The position numbers and the translations under genes were made by a program. From an uncultured Bacteroidales bacterium (lineage in GTDB: Bacteria; Bacteroidota; Bacteroidia; Bacteroidales; UBA932), in NCBI GenBank assembly GCA_945870315.1, contig CAMBRR010000002.1, positions 32,909 through 96,908 on the forward strand: DNA of 64,000 nt, read 5' to 3'. The first letter of the stretch is position 1. Each line of letters opens with the position of its first letter. Positions 17,763-27,535 of the stretch are shown here, piece after piece. Under the pieces are notes generated by a model. The model made no database searches and was not told where the DNA came from. It saw only the letters and a program-made list of their open reading frames with translations.

Positions 17763-19124
17763 TCAGAATGCGTGACGGTAGCCCTGGACCTTGTTCCAGC
17801 TACCGCGCGTAAAATCAGGGAATTCCACAGGAGCACAACCGTTCTCTAGAGAAATCTGGGACAGTTCCCCAATGCAACTCCATTCAGCGAGGTCATATAC
17901 ATCCATATCCAGCGGGAGGCCATTGCGGAGACAGTAAATCAGACGGGCATCCATAATGTAGTCCATTCCGCCGTGTCCGCCGACTCTGCGGGCCTCCTGT
18001 TCATAGTATTCCAGAAGAGGATGTTTGTAAACCTGCATCAGCTTCTGCCTCACGTCATCAGGAACGAAACTGTGGGCATTGAGGTTCTCAATGTCAATTT
18101 CGCCTTCAGGGGCAGCCTGAGAATTGATCATAAAGCCCTGAATCGGGTATTTATTGGCATAACCCTCCGTACCTGTAAGGGAATACAGACGGCTGTATGG
18201 CCTTGGAGTCAGGACATCGTGCTCCAGAAGAATGGTCTTGCCCTTTTCGGTAGCAATCAAAGTGGTCGTGAAGTCGCCGTTTGCGAAATCTACATCTTCC
18301 CCGTGCTTCTGTTTCCAGGTTTTCTTTCCGTTGAATGAATCCGTATCCATACTTACAAGACGTGTCATCCTATCTCCCCTGTGGATGTTAAGGGCCTGAC
18401 AGACAGGGCCTAGGCCGTGGGTAGGATACCAGTCTCCGCGATGGGTACGGTTGAACTCAAGCCTCCAGTTGTTCCAATATTCATCCCAATACATATCAAG
18501 ATTGTGGATATATGCTCCTTCAGCGTGTACTATCTCACCGAAAAGTCCCTTCTGGGCCATATTCAGGGCAGTCAGTTCAAAATAGTCGTAGCAGCAGTTC
18601 TCAAGCATCATACAATGCTTTCTGGTCTTCTCAGAGGCATTGATCAGCTCCCAACACTGCTCCAGGCTCACCGCAGCAGGAACTTCTATTGCGCAATGCT
18701 TTCCCTGCTCCATTGCATAGAGAGCAATCTTGGCGTGACTTTCCCAGTCAGTGCATATATACACGAGGTCAATGTCTTCCCTCTCACAAAGTTCCTTCCA
18801 TCCATTCTCCCCACAATATTCTGCAGCGGCGGGACAGCCCCTTCCTGAAAGAATCTGCTGTGAATAGTCTATCCTGTCCTGACGAAGGTCGCACAGAGCG
18901 ACTGTCCTGGCCCCTTCGATATATGTCATTCTCCTGACAGCATCCGGTCCACGCATACCCAGGCCCACAAAACCAATCCTGACCGTATCCAGGGCAGGAG
19001 CCGCAAAACCGACCATATCCTCCTGACCTGCAGGACGTTTCGGGCATTCAACCTTGATGATGTTTTCATTCGAACAAGAAACAAGAGCCAGAACCCCAGC
19101 TAGCAAACAAATCAATCTTTTCAT
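17763..19124 (-). CDS. Gfo/Idh/MocA-fold, GH109-like NAD-dependent glycosidase/oxidoreductase, lipoprotein
   Basis: 453 aa; 'RIGFVGLGMRGPDAVRRM' Rossmann motif; 'MLENCCYDYFELTALNM', 'HRGDWYPTHGLGPVCQALNIHRGD' GH109-type. Confidence 0.82.
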   Translation of the reverse strand: MKRLICLLAGVLALVSCSNENIIKVECPKRPAGQEDMVGFAAPALDTVRIGFVGLGMRGPDAVRRMTYIEGARTVALCDLRQDRIDYSQQILSGRGCPAAAEYCGENGWKELCEREDIDLVYICTDWESHAKIALYAMEQGKHCAIEVPAAVSLEQCWELINASEKTRKHCMMLENCCYDYFELTALNMAQKGLFGEIVHAEGAYIHNLDMYWDEYWNNWRLEFNRTHRGDWYPTHGLGPVCQALNIHRGDRMTRLVSMDTDSFNGKKTWKQKHGEDVDFANGDFTTTLIATEKGKTILLEHDVLTPRPYSRLYSLTGTEGYANKYPIQGFMINSQAAPEGEIDIENLNAHSFVPDDVRQKLMQVYKHPLLEYYEQEARRVGGHGGMDYIMDARLIYCLRNGLPLDMDVYDLAEWSCIGELSQISLENGCAPVEFPDFTRGSWNKVQGYRHAF

Positions 19125-19157
19125 TCCGTATAAATTTTTGTATAAAATTTTTAATTA

Positions 19158-20174
19158 TTACCTGACCGCGAATTTAACAATCATTTCCGAAACAAACGAC
19201 TCCCCCGCAGATACTTCATATCCCCCACGAGAAGGAAAACGCTTGTAATATTTCGCATAATTGGCCGTATCCCAGATAAACGACCTGGTCTGAAGGTCTG
19301 TAGCGCCTTCAAGGACGTGATCCTGAATGAAGACCTCAACTCCGTTGATGTCGTGCCAAGCGTAGAATTCGCACTTGCCTTCGGCATCCAGCTTATTATC
19401 TCCGCTAGAATCAAATGTTACCATTTTCATATCCTCATTACAGCCTCTGTCCGCAAGGTTGTGACCGATGCAGCAAATCCCACAGTACCAGTACATAGGA
19501 AGAGACTCGCTAAAAGTAAGTGAATTGCGGGTTGCATATGAAGACGATTCGAATGTAGTGACCTTTTCGTGAATGGCAATCTTCCGATGATCAGAAGCGA
19601 CAAAGGAGCCATTGATTTTGGAACCGGTCTTGTGAAGCGTAGATAACTGACGATAACTAAACTTGCTGCAAGGAAGCCATTCGAAAGAGGCAGAAGTATC
19701 TACAGGCTTCCCGTCAGCAAGGAACTCCACGCCGCATCCTTCCTCGATGTCAATGCGTTCGTCACCGTGAAATCCTCCTGTAAAATCTGCCATTGTGGAC
19801 TCGTCAGAATAATCCCGGATAACGCACTCATTTTCCCCATCGGTAAGCAACCTGTCCACAAGAGTGGTAAAGTTGCCGTCCTTCCAAAGGGCGAGGACTG
19901 CTCCGTTGATGCGCCACAGGTTCATATATTTTTCTTCCGACAAATCCTTGTAGTGGTTCAGAGAGACTATGAAATATTTGCTTGGTACAGTCTCATCCTG
20001 AAGAGCAATCTGGAAGGTTTCTTTGGAGCCTTCAGAGATAAATTTCACCATCACTTCAGGAAGATCTTCTGTCTCCTTCCCGTTTGAAGGGACTTCCTTT
20101 CCCGAACAAGAACAAAGACAGGAACAAAATAGGACAAAAGCCCCGGCAAATGAATATAAAGTCTTCATATTCAA
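19158..20174 (-). CDS. Lipoprotein of unknown function within PUL operon
   Basis: 338 aa; lipoprotein signal (FCSCLCSCSG); no family recognised; 4-bp overlap with upstream GH31 stop indicates operon membership. Confidence 0.75.
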   Translation of the reverse strand: MNMKTLYSFAGAFVLFCSCLCSCSGKEVPSNGKETEDLPEVMVKFISEGSKETFQIALQDETVPSKYFIVSLNHYKDLSEEKYMNLWRINGAVLALWKDGNFTTLVDRLLTDGENECVIRDYSDESTMADFTGGFHGDERIDIEEGCGVEFLADGKPVDTSASFEWLPCSKFSYRQLSTLHKTGSKINGSFVASDHRKIAIHEKVTTFESSSYATRNSLTFSESLPMYWYCGICCIGHNLADRGCNEDMKMVTFDSSGDNKLDAEGKCEFYAWHDINGVEVFIQDHVLEGATDLQTRSFIWDTANYAKYYKRFPSRGGYEVSAGESFVSEMIVKFAVR

Positions 20175-23002
20175 TCAAATTTAACTATTATTGATTTACC
20201 CTCATATCTGACATCTTCAGCCGCAATTACTCCTTCCGGAGTATGTAGCCTGCATCTGAATGTCCTCCATTCCGGATCACCGGTATATTGACCTTCAGAA
20301 GTTCCGACAGTCAGTGTCCTGCCTGCATCATTCCACTTGAAAGGAATGAGACGGCTTTCTCCTTCCTCGTAAGCATAGTCAAGTCCATTGTCTTCATACA
20401 GAGTGAATTGTCCGTCATTGCCCGCATAAACATCGATTGTCATTGACTCTGGCAGGAATTCATCCACATACTGCATAGGCTCAACCTTAGGAATTATTGC
20501 TCCGGACGGTACATAAACAGGTATTCTGTCATATGGGGCATCCACAAGGGCCCATTTACCTCCTTCAAGGACTGTAGAACCTTCCAACTGATACCACAAC
20601 CTTCCGGCAGGGAAATACATCCGTCTTTCCCTCTGACCATACTCACATACAGGAGCGACCATAAATGAAGGCCCAAACATAAACTGGTCGGAGATATCGC
20701 CTACTGCCGCATCATACTGAAAGTCCATAAAAAGAGGACGCATAATGGTATAATCCTCATAATGGACAAGCCCTGCAAGAGAATAGATATAAGGCATCAA
20801 GGCATATCTCATCCGTGTGTATTTTTCGAAGGACTCATAACAAGGATGACCCTGAGGAGCTATATTCCATATCTCTCGGAAAGGATATTGGCCATGCCCT
20901 CGGTACAAAGGACAGAATACGCCGAACTGGTACCACCTGGCATTGAGTTCACGCCATTCTTCCTCATCAGGAGTGACTTCTCCTGTGCGATTGAAAAGAT
21001 TCTGAGCTGCAATATATCGGCTTTCGACGGTAAATCCGCCCAAATCCTGAGTCCAGTATGGGATACCGCAGATTGAAAAGTTCAGACCTGCTGCTATCTG
21101 AGCCCGCATTTCTTCCCAGCGGGCAGCTATGTCCCCACTCCACACAGCAGTGGAATAGTTCTGGATGCCGGCAAAGGCAGACCTTGTCAGGATGAACACC
21201 CTCGAATCTCCATCCCGTCTTTGACCGTTATAGACAGCCTTGGCATTCTCAAGCGGATAAGCATTAAAATATTTGGTTGAACTTCCACAGGATGTCGGCC
21301 CACAAAGATCTTTTCGATATTGGATATCAGTGCATTTGCACACGCCCGCCTCACTTGCATCAAGCCACCAGGCATCGAAACCAAGGGGAACCAGATGGTC
21401 TGATATCTGCTTCCAAAACAATTTCTTGGCGCCATCGTCATATGCATCATAGAACGAATACATATAACCTGGACCAATCCAATCCCTGATGCTGTCACGC
21501 ACTGCCTGAGGGTACATCCATCCCTTTGAATCAAATTCGTTGAAATGTTCTGTACCTACATAAAACTTCGGCCACACAGATATCATTATGTTAATATTCA
21601 TCCCATGCAGGGAATCCACCATAGCCTTAGGATCAGGGAAGCGCAGTGAATCAAACTCGTGAGTACCCCAGGCATCATCCTTCCAGTAATTCCAATCAAG
21701 AACGATATTATCCAACGGGAGTCTCCTCTTCCTGAATTCTGCAGCAGTCTGGAGAATCTGGTCCTGAGTTTTGTACCTTTCACGGCTCTGCCAATAGCCA
21801 AGTGCCCATTTCGGCATCATCTGAGCCTTACCGGTAAGAGTTCTGTAACCCTTAACCACCTGGTCAGCAGTCTCTCCGGCTATGAAATACCAGTCAATGC
21901 AATCCGCGGCCTCGAAAGTCCACCTTTGAAGTCCCCGTTCAGCTTCAGATATAGGTAGTTTAGCCTTCAGGCTGCAATAGGAATCCTTTGAATCCGGTCT
22001 CCACTCAATGCGAAGATGTTTAGTTTCACCTTTATTGAAGTCAACTGAGAACTTCCAGGTATTCGGATTCCAGGCAGCGCGCCATCTCTCCGGCACCACT
22101 TCTTCCGAATCCAACAACACCCTCACATATCCACCATAATACAAAGAAAAATCATATCTTCCTGACTCCAACGCCTTCACATCTCCCTCAAACACGACTG
22201 AAGCACCTTTCAGCCTTACCTCATCGGGGACATTCTCCACGTGGGAGAGCTTATCTTCGCGGCTCAGGAAACTGAAATCCACAATCGATTCCCTGCGGAC
22301 ATATACACTTCCGTTCTGCTGAGTGTAGGTTCCTGTCAAAGCACCAGGGACTCCATCCGTGTCACTCACAGCAAAAACATCCGTAAGTTGCAGATAATCA
22401 GCAGGATTACCCCATTTTGCAAGGGAATAGTTATCAAAGTAGAGACCATATCCCTTGTTTGAATATATATAAGGTATGGACACCTTGGAGTTATATTGGA
22501 ACAAGATTTCATCCCTTCCCTTGTAGTTATATTCTCCGCTCTGGTGCTGTCCCAGTCCATAAAAAGCCTCGTCGTCTGGGGACTCAAAGGTACAAGTAAA
22601 CCCGAAACGGGCATCCGGAGCGGCTGAAGGCAAGAATGTTTTTCCTCCACCCGACATCTCTTTCAAAAGGAGCTTTCCATCTGAAGAGAAGAAAGAAACC
22701 GCACCGGTTGACTTCAGCACTGATGCAGTTGCCTTCGATGTAGAGACAAACACCGTATCGCCATTTTCGCTTACCTTATATTCAGAAAAACGAGGTTGTT
22801 CCTTTATTACGAGAGACTTGGTCTTCGGGAAACTCGCAGCATCAGTAGCCGATATGCGAAAAATCCCATCTGCAACCGGCTGTACCCTCACCTTATGGGC
22901 TGGAGTATCTCCCTCCGGCTTCACATTGATGATAACTCCTCCCCTGGTGCATGACAGCACCAGAAGAGGAATCATCGCATACATTACTAACCGAAAACTC
23001 AT
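20171..23002 (-). CDS. GH31 family glycosidase with PA14-like insert, probable alpha-xylosidase, lipoprotein
   Basis: 943 aa; 'YGLGQHQSGEYNYKG', 'DNIVLDWNYWKDDAWGTHEFDSLRFPDP', 'DAWWLDASEAG', 'RSAFAGIQNYSTAVWSGDI'; inserted beta-rich PA14-like segment before the catalytic barrel. Confidence 0.85.
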   Translation of the reverse strand: MSFRLVMYAMIPLLVLSCTRGGVIINVKPEGDTPAHKVRVQPVADGIFRISATDAASFPKTKSLVIKEQPRFSEYKVSENGDTVFVSTSKATASVLKSTGAVSFFSSDGKLLLKEMSGGGKTFLPSAAPDARFGFTCTFESPDDEAFYGLGQHQSGEYNYKGRDEILFQYNSKVSIPYIYSNKGYGLYFDNYSLAKWGNPADYLQLTDVFAVSDTDGVPGALTGTYTQQNGSVYVRRESIVDFSFLSREDKLSHVENVPDEVRLKGASVVFEGDVKALESGRYDFSLYYGGYVRVLLDSEEVVPERWRAAWNPNTWKFSVDFNKGETKHLRIEWRPDSKDSYCSLKAKLPISEAERGLQRWTFEAADCIDWYFIAGETADQVVKGYRTLTGKAQMMPKWALGYWQSRERYKTQDQILQTAAEFRKRRLPLDNIVLDWNYWKDDAWGTHEFDSLRFPDPKAMVDSLHGMNINIMISVWPKFYVGTEHFNEFDSKGWMYPQAVRDSIRDWIGPGYMYSFYDAYDDGAKKLFWKQISDHLVPLGFDAWWLDASEAGVCKCTDIQYRKDLCGPTSCGSSTKYFNAYPLENAKAVYNGQRRDGDSRVFILTRSAFAGIQNYSTAVWSGDIAARWEEMRAQIAAGLNFSICGIPYWTQDLGGFTVESRYIAAQNLFNRTGEVTPDEEEWRELNARWYQFGVFCPLYRGHGQYPFREIWNIAPQGHPCYESFEKYTRMRYALMPYIYSLAGLVHYEDYTIMRPLFMDFQYDAAVGDISDQFMFGPSFMVAPVCEYGQRERRMYFPAGRLWYQLEGSTVLEGGKWALVDAPYDRIPVYVPSGAIIPKVEPMQYVDEFLPESMTIDVYAGNDGQFTLYEDNGLDYAYEEGESRLIPFKWNDAGRTLTVGTSEGQYTGDPEWRTFRCRLHTPEGVIAAEDVRYEGKSIIVKFD

Positions 23003-23004
23003 AT

Positions 23005-25143
23005 TTACCTATTGTCGGTGTCTTTCTGACACCTTACCGGGGCTGCGAACGCCCTGTTCAATTGTTTCATTGCAAATGTATTTCCATCTACTGTAAAATG
23101 GAACTCATATGGCTGATTCATAGTCGCACCACCTATCCTGTTAGTCCATCTAACGCCATATGATGTCACTCCGTTTACACCTGTCGATTCGGTTTTCCAA
23201 TAATAGTCTGTGCCGTTCGATGCAAGTTGCATATTGTTGGCATATCTTCCGCAGGCGATAAAGAAATTGCCATCAGCTCTGACACCGTACCTTCCCTTAT
23301 TGGTCGAATCAAATTGGCGGGAGGAATCATTTAGGACATCAGTATAAGAAATCTGATCTGCTACCCTCCATCCTTTCGGACAAGGGTCAAAAATTGTCTT
23401 CTTTCCAACAGCATCCGCTTTTGAAGAAACACAGCCCCAAAGGTCTCCGACTTCATCCGTCTGCCACTGCAGAATCGGAGTCCCTGTTTTATCTGATTCT
23501 TTGTAGATAATACCGACAGGATGAGCAATCGACTCCTCCACAGACAGTGGTCCTGGCACACCAGGTACACTGCCTTTGGTGTAGACTCCATAATACTCGC
23601 AAGGCTTTGCATCATTTGCATAGAAGATTGGCATCGGACGTCCCCAAACATAATAGTTGATGGTCCTGTATGCCACATCTACATTTCCGTCCGCTCTATT
23701 GTTCTTCGTCCAGATTTCAATGTTAGTTGTAGCCTGTCCTATGTCCATATTGGCAAGAGAATACTTTCCTACCGCCTGCAGGGTTGTTCCATCTGCCGCA
23801 ATGTTCCAGAATGTCCAGGACCACAGTATTTTATTGTCCTTAATCATCAGCAGGATAGGAGAACCTGCAATGGCATAGGAATTCTCAATGGTTACTTCTG
23901 CATTTTCAGATGTTTTGATTTTATATCCCGTAGGCTTGATATCATTCGATTTGTAATTGTAAACTGCACAAGTATAAGTATTACTTCCTGTACCGTTCCC
24001 ATTTTCTCCAGCTACTCCCACCTTAGCCCACTCGAAGGATGCGCCCCGAGGGTCCACGACTTTTCTGAAGTCTCCCCTAGCCTTTGTACTTATGGTCACA
24101 GATCCCGGATATTCATCTTTCGGAGTGTAAGTAGCATTTGTAATCGTCAACCCGTTTTTGCATTGGATGATATATGTATTGGCATCTCCATATGCATAAC
24201 CAAGGCAGGAATATCCCCTCGTTTCAACGGATTCAAACCACTGTGAGGCATCGTTGTCATTCAGGGTAAGGTCCTTGAGTACAATCTCATTGATACATCC
24301 GCCCTTAAGGTTGACATTGGAGAATTTGAGTGGAAGAGTTACAGATGTAGCTGTAGCGTCCTCATACAGATTCAAGGCCAGCCATACTTCAGAGCCTGCA
24401 AAATCAGCTGGAAAACTTGAGAACCAGAATGTCTGGGAACCATCTGACAATGGTTTAGGAGAGGAGACATTGAGTTGCACCCAAGGCTTAGCGTTTTTCG
24501 TAGGTTCCAGAGAGGATGTTGACCAGTCGAATTTGAATTCTCCTGAAAGCGGTTTAGGAGAGGCGCTCTTATCTACAAGGCAGAGAGAAACGACCTTATA
24601 TGAGGCCAGTGCGGAAGAACTCACATCCACTTTGAAATATGCCAAAGGATGCTCGAGAGAAAAATCAACCTGTCCGTCAGAAACGGTACCCACAGCATAG
24701 GCAAATCCATTCGAAAACATTCCAGCACTTTCCCCTAAAATGCTCTGTATCTGCTCCGGAGCAAGTTCTGAAGTCATTATCCCACCTTCAACGGAAGCCG
24801 CATCTTTGTAAGGATAATAAATATTGACAGACTCTCCTTCAGAAACCAATGCCGGAGCCTCGAACACTCCGCTCTCAGCTTCAGTAATCTCTGCCTTTGA
24901 ATTCTGTGTTTTAGATGCAAATATTCCAAGCGCATCTTCCGCAGACCAGTTGAACTTATAGAAATTATTCTCCTGGTCCTTGTCAGAAACGGTTATTTTA
25001 GTCATTGGATTATGGCTAACTAGGCGCAAAGTACTGTAATCCAACTCCCCTACGGCCCCATTGTCTGCAATTTCCTCATTGATACAAGAAACTATAGAGA
25101 CAGCAAAGGCGACTACCAAAGTTATATCCAGTAATTTTTTCAT
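23005..25143 (-). CDS. Fimbrillin-like lipoprotein with C-terminal FISUMP (Fibrobacter paralogous) domain; candidate surface glycan-binding protein
   Basis: 712 aa; SCINEE lipobox; fimbrillin-type N-half; 'KTIFDPCPKGWRVADQISY' and terminal 'APVRCQKDTDNR'. Confidence 0.7.
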   Translation of the reverse strand: MKKLLDITLVVAFAVSIVSCINEEIADNGAVGELDYSTLRLVSHNPMTKITVSDKDQENNFYKFNWSAEDALGIFASKTQNSKAEITEAESGVFEAPALVSEGESVNIYYPYKDAASVEGGIMTSELAPEQIQSILGESAGMFSNGFAYAVGTVSDGQVDFSLEHPLAYFKVDVSSSALASYKVVSLCLVDKSASPKPLSGEFKFDWSTSSLEPTKNAKPWVQLNVSSPKPLSDGSQTFWFSSFPADFAGSEVWLALNLYEDATATSVTLPLKFSNVNLKGGCINEIVLKDLTLNDNDASQWFESVETRGYSCLGYAYGDANTYIIQCKNGLTITNATYTPKDEYPGSVTISTKARGDFRKVVDPRGASFEWAKVGVAGENGNGTGSNTYTCAVYNYKSNDIKPTGYKIKTSENAEVTIENSYAIAGSPILLMIKDNKILWSWTFWNIAADGTTLQAVGKYSLANMDIGQATTNIEIWTKNNRADGNVDVAYRTINYYVWGRPMPIFYANDAKPCEYYGVYTKGSVPGVPGPLSVEESIAHPVGIIYKESDKTGTPILQWQTDEVGDLWGCVSSKADAVGKKTIFDPCPKGWRVADQISYTDVLNDSSRQFDSTNKGRYGVRADGNFFIACGRYANNMQLASNGTDYYWKTESTGVNGVTSYGVRWTNRIGGATMNQPYEFHFTVDGNTFAMKQLNRAFAAPVRCQKDTDNR

Positions 25144-25295
25144 AATATATTCATTTCATCATTTTCAACATCGAATTGACTTAAAAATGACCTTTGGATA
25201 GAATTTCCATAAGCACCTCCTGCTGAGGCAGAAAGGACAGCCGAATCTATTTCGAAATTCAGTGTATGAATTTCAGGAGTCATATAAGTGCTCAT
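25140..25295 (-). CDS. Unannotated 51-aa small protein with GG-type leader: MSTYMTPEIHTLNFEIDSAVLSASAGGAYGNSIQRSFLSQFDVENDEMNIL
   Basis: Read from the reverse complement; stop TGA overlaps the downstream FISUMP start (ATGA), AT-rich upstream region, 53 bp after the preceding gene's stop. Confidence 0.65.
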   Translation of the reverse strand: MSTYMTPEIHTLNFEIDSAVLSASAGGAYGNSIQRSFLSQFDVENDEMNIL

Positions 25296-25348
25296 ATAGT
25301 ATTTTTATCTGAATTGTTTATTCTATGCATTTTATTACACTCGGGACT

Positions 25349-27508
25349 TTACCTATTGTCGGTGTCAAGTACACAGCGGACTGGAGCGCTGACACTCTTG
25401 TTGTAGGTGGCGCGTCTCGGAGCTGCCTTGGAAGCTGAACTTCTGACATACAGAGCATTGCCCTGAGTATTTCCGGACACATTGGTCCATAACAAGCCGT
25501 GTGACGAAGTAGAAGCGGAACCATTCTCACCGCCTCCCATAGTTGCAAGACGTCCGTTTGTACTTGTCTTTCCATTTCCATAACCGCAGCAAACAAACTG
25601 AACACCGCCGATCTTTACTCCAGGATAACCTGCATTATCCACATACTCAATGGAATTGGCATCTGGATATTCTTCACCAATCCTAGTCGCCCAGATGGCA
25701 TCCGGAACCCTCCAGCCCTTAGGGCAAGGGTCGTAAATAGACTTGATACCCTCTTTTTCAAGATCACCCGAAGTACTACCCCAGAACTTGTTGTTAGGCT
25801 CAGAACACCAGTTTGCCTGGTCAGTTGCATCAACAGGACTGAGAATCAGTCCAACAGGATTTTCAAGAGACTGAGCAATTGTCAGAGGATCTGACAATAT
25901 AGCCATGCACTGCTCGCTTGTAACAGGATTCGAGCCATCGTGGCCACCTGTCAAAGTCCAATATGAAGTCCAGAACACAGGCATAGACCTTCCCCACTGA
26001 TAATAATTAGCTGTTCTGTAGATAACATCCGGATTGGTTCCCTTCTTGTTCGCAGTCCAAGTATCGTACTGGGTTGAAGAAATACCGATTTCCATAGGAG
26101 CCACCTTGTAGCCACATAGGTCATAAGCCTCAACCTTGGTTCCGTCAGCAGCGATATTCCAGAACGTCCAGGCCCAAAGAGTCTTGCCATCTTTCTTCAT
26201 CAGAAGGATAGGAGAACCAGCAAGAGCACTGACATTCTTCACTGTTACAGTATAATTTCCGTCATAGCTGAACTCATAGCCATCTGGACTAATTACAGAG
26301 TCATATCCGGCAGTTCTGCAGGTATATACAACTCCAGCGGCATTGGTCGCCCATTCGAAAGTAGCTCCGCGTGGATCCACTGCATTGTAGAAGTTTCCAC
26401 GGGCACGGATATCTATCTTAACTTCATCAGGGATGTCAGGATTAGGAGTATAGGTTGCACCAGTGTAGGTAGTTCCATTCTTGCACTGGATGAAATATGT
26501 ATTGGCATCACCGTAAGCGACTCCATTGCCTGCGAGGTAACGGGTTTCCGAAGCGACATACCAGTCACCTGCACCGTTCATCGAAGTATTGAGGCCAGAA
26601 AGGTCAATCTTTGTAGTCTGTCCGGCAACAAACTTGAGGTCTTTCTGTTTGGTAGGGATGGTAAGGCTGCTGCCGTCCTGGTTCTGGAGTTCAACGATAA
26701 CCCACAATTCCTTGCCTGTAAAATCTACTGGAAGAATGTTCAGATAGATATTCTGAACGGCTCCGGAGGTCAATGCAACAGGCTGGTCCACAGTTACTGA
26801 CACCCTATTGAGAGGCTCTCCAGTCTGTATGATTTCCAAAGTTTCAGGATTGAGGTTGAATCCTCCAGCCATAGGGGTGTTGTTATCATCATAAATCGAC
26901 ACCCTTGTAGGTGAATAACCTGTAAGTTCAGTCGTGGTAATGGAAACCTGGGCAAGAGCCGTAACCGGGTTGAGTTCAAACTTGAAAGTCTCGTCAACTC
27001 CAGGGATGGCTGTGCAATATGCCATTGCAAAGCAGTCTGCCGCCACATTCGGAGCAACTTGCTTCTGAGCATCATCAATACTCAAACCATAAATGATTCC
27101 CTTGTTATAGACAAGGTCCTTACTGTAAGGAGAATAGATCATAAATTTATTCTCTCCCTGGACCAGGTCCATCGGCTGCGAGTTGAATACTCCGATATTT
27201 TTCCCATCGTAAGGAGAAGGAGTATAGTTATTGATGTTCTCTCCCGTTTCCTCATCAATGACAGGAGCGATATTTTCAACATATCCTTCGATGTAGGCTG
27301 GTTTGTTGATGATTTTAACATCCTCCATAGCAGAATAGACTCCAATTGCGGAATTTGTCTTCCAGGTGAAGCCTTCAGTTGCTACCGTACCTTCAAATTT
27401 GTAGGTGGTGTTTGGTTCAGGAACCGGATAAACAGGTCCTTTTGGCTCTTTTTGGCAAGAAACTGCTAATGCAGCCATTGCACAGAATAACAAAACTGAT
27501 TTTTTCAT
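25349..27508 (-). CDS. Fimbrillin-like lipoprotein with C-terminal FISUMP domain (paralog of 23005-25143)
   Basis: 719 aa; AVSCQKE lipobox; 'KSIYDPCPKGWRVPDAIWATR', 'APVRCVLDTDNR'; shared central 'GVAYGDANTYFIQCKNGTTYTGATYTP' with paralog. Confidence 0.72.
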   Translation of the reverse strand: MKKSVLLFCAMAALAVSCQKEPKGPVYPVPEPNTTYKFEGTVATEGFTWKTNSAIGVYSAMEDVKIINKPAYIEGYVENIAPVIDEETGENINNYTPSPYDGKNIGVFNSQPMDLVQGENKFMIYSPYSKDLVYNKGIIYGLSIDDAQKQVAPNVAADCFAMAYCTAIPGVDETFKFELNPVTALAQVSITTTELTGYSPTRVSIYDDNNTPMAGGFNLNPETLEIIQTGEPLNRVSVTVDQPVALTSGAVQNIYLNILPVDFTGKELWVIVELQNQDGSSLTIPTKQKDLKFVAGQTTKIDLSGLNTSMNGAGDWYVASETRYLAGNGVAYGDANTYFIQCKNGTTYTGATYTPNPDIPDEVKIDIRARGNFYNAVDPRGATFEWATNAAGVVYTCRTAGYDSVISPDGYEFSYDGNYTVTVKNVSALAGSPILLMKKDGKTLWAWTFWNIAADGTKVEAYDLCGYKVAPMEIGISSTQYDTWTANKKGTNPDVIYRTANYYQWGRSMPVFWTSYWTLTGGHDGSNPVTSEQCMAILSDPLTIAQSLENPVGLILSPVDATDQANWCSEPNNKFWGSTSGDLEKEGIKSIYDPCPKGWRVPDAIWATRIGEEYPDANSIEYVDNAGYPGVKIGGVQFVCCGYGNGKTSTNGRLATMGGGENGSASTSSHGLLWTNVSGNTQGNALYVRSSASKAAPRRATYNKSVSAPVRCVLDTDNR

Positions 27509-27535
27509 TTTAGTATTGATTGATTGGTTATTATT

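Noticed and set aside
23521-24246. 241-aa plus-strand ORF
   Set aside because: Antisense shadow of the FISUMP lipoprotein gene; no recognisable domain
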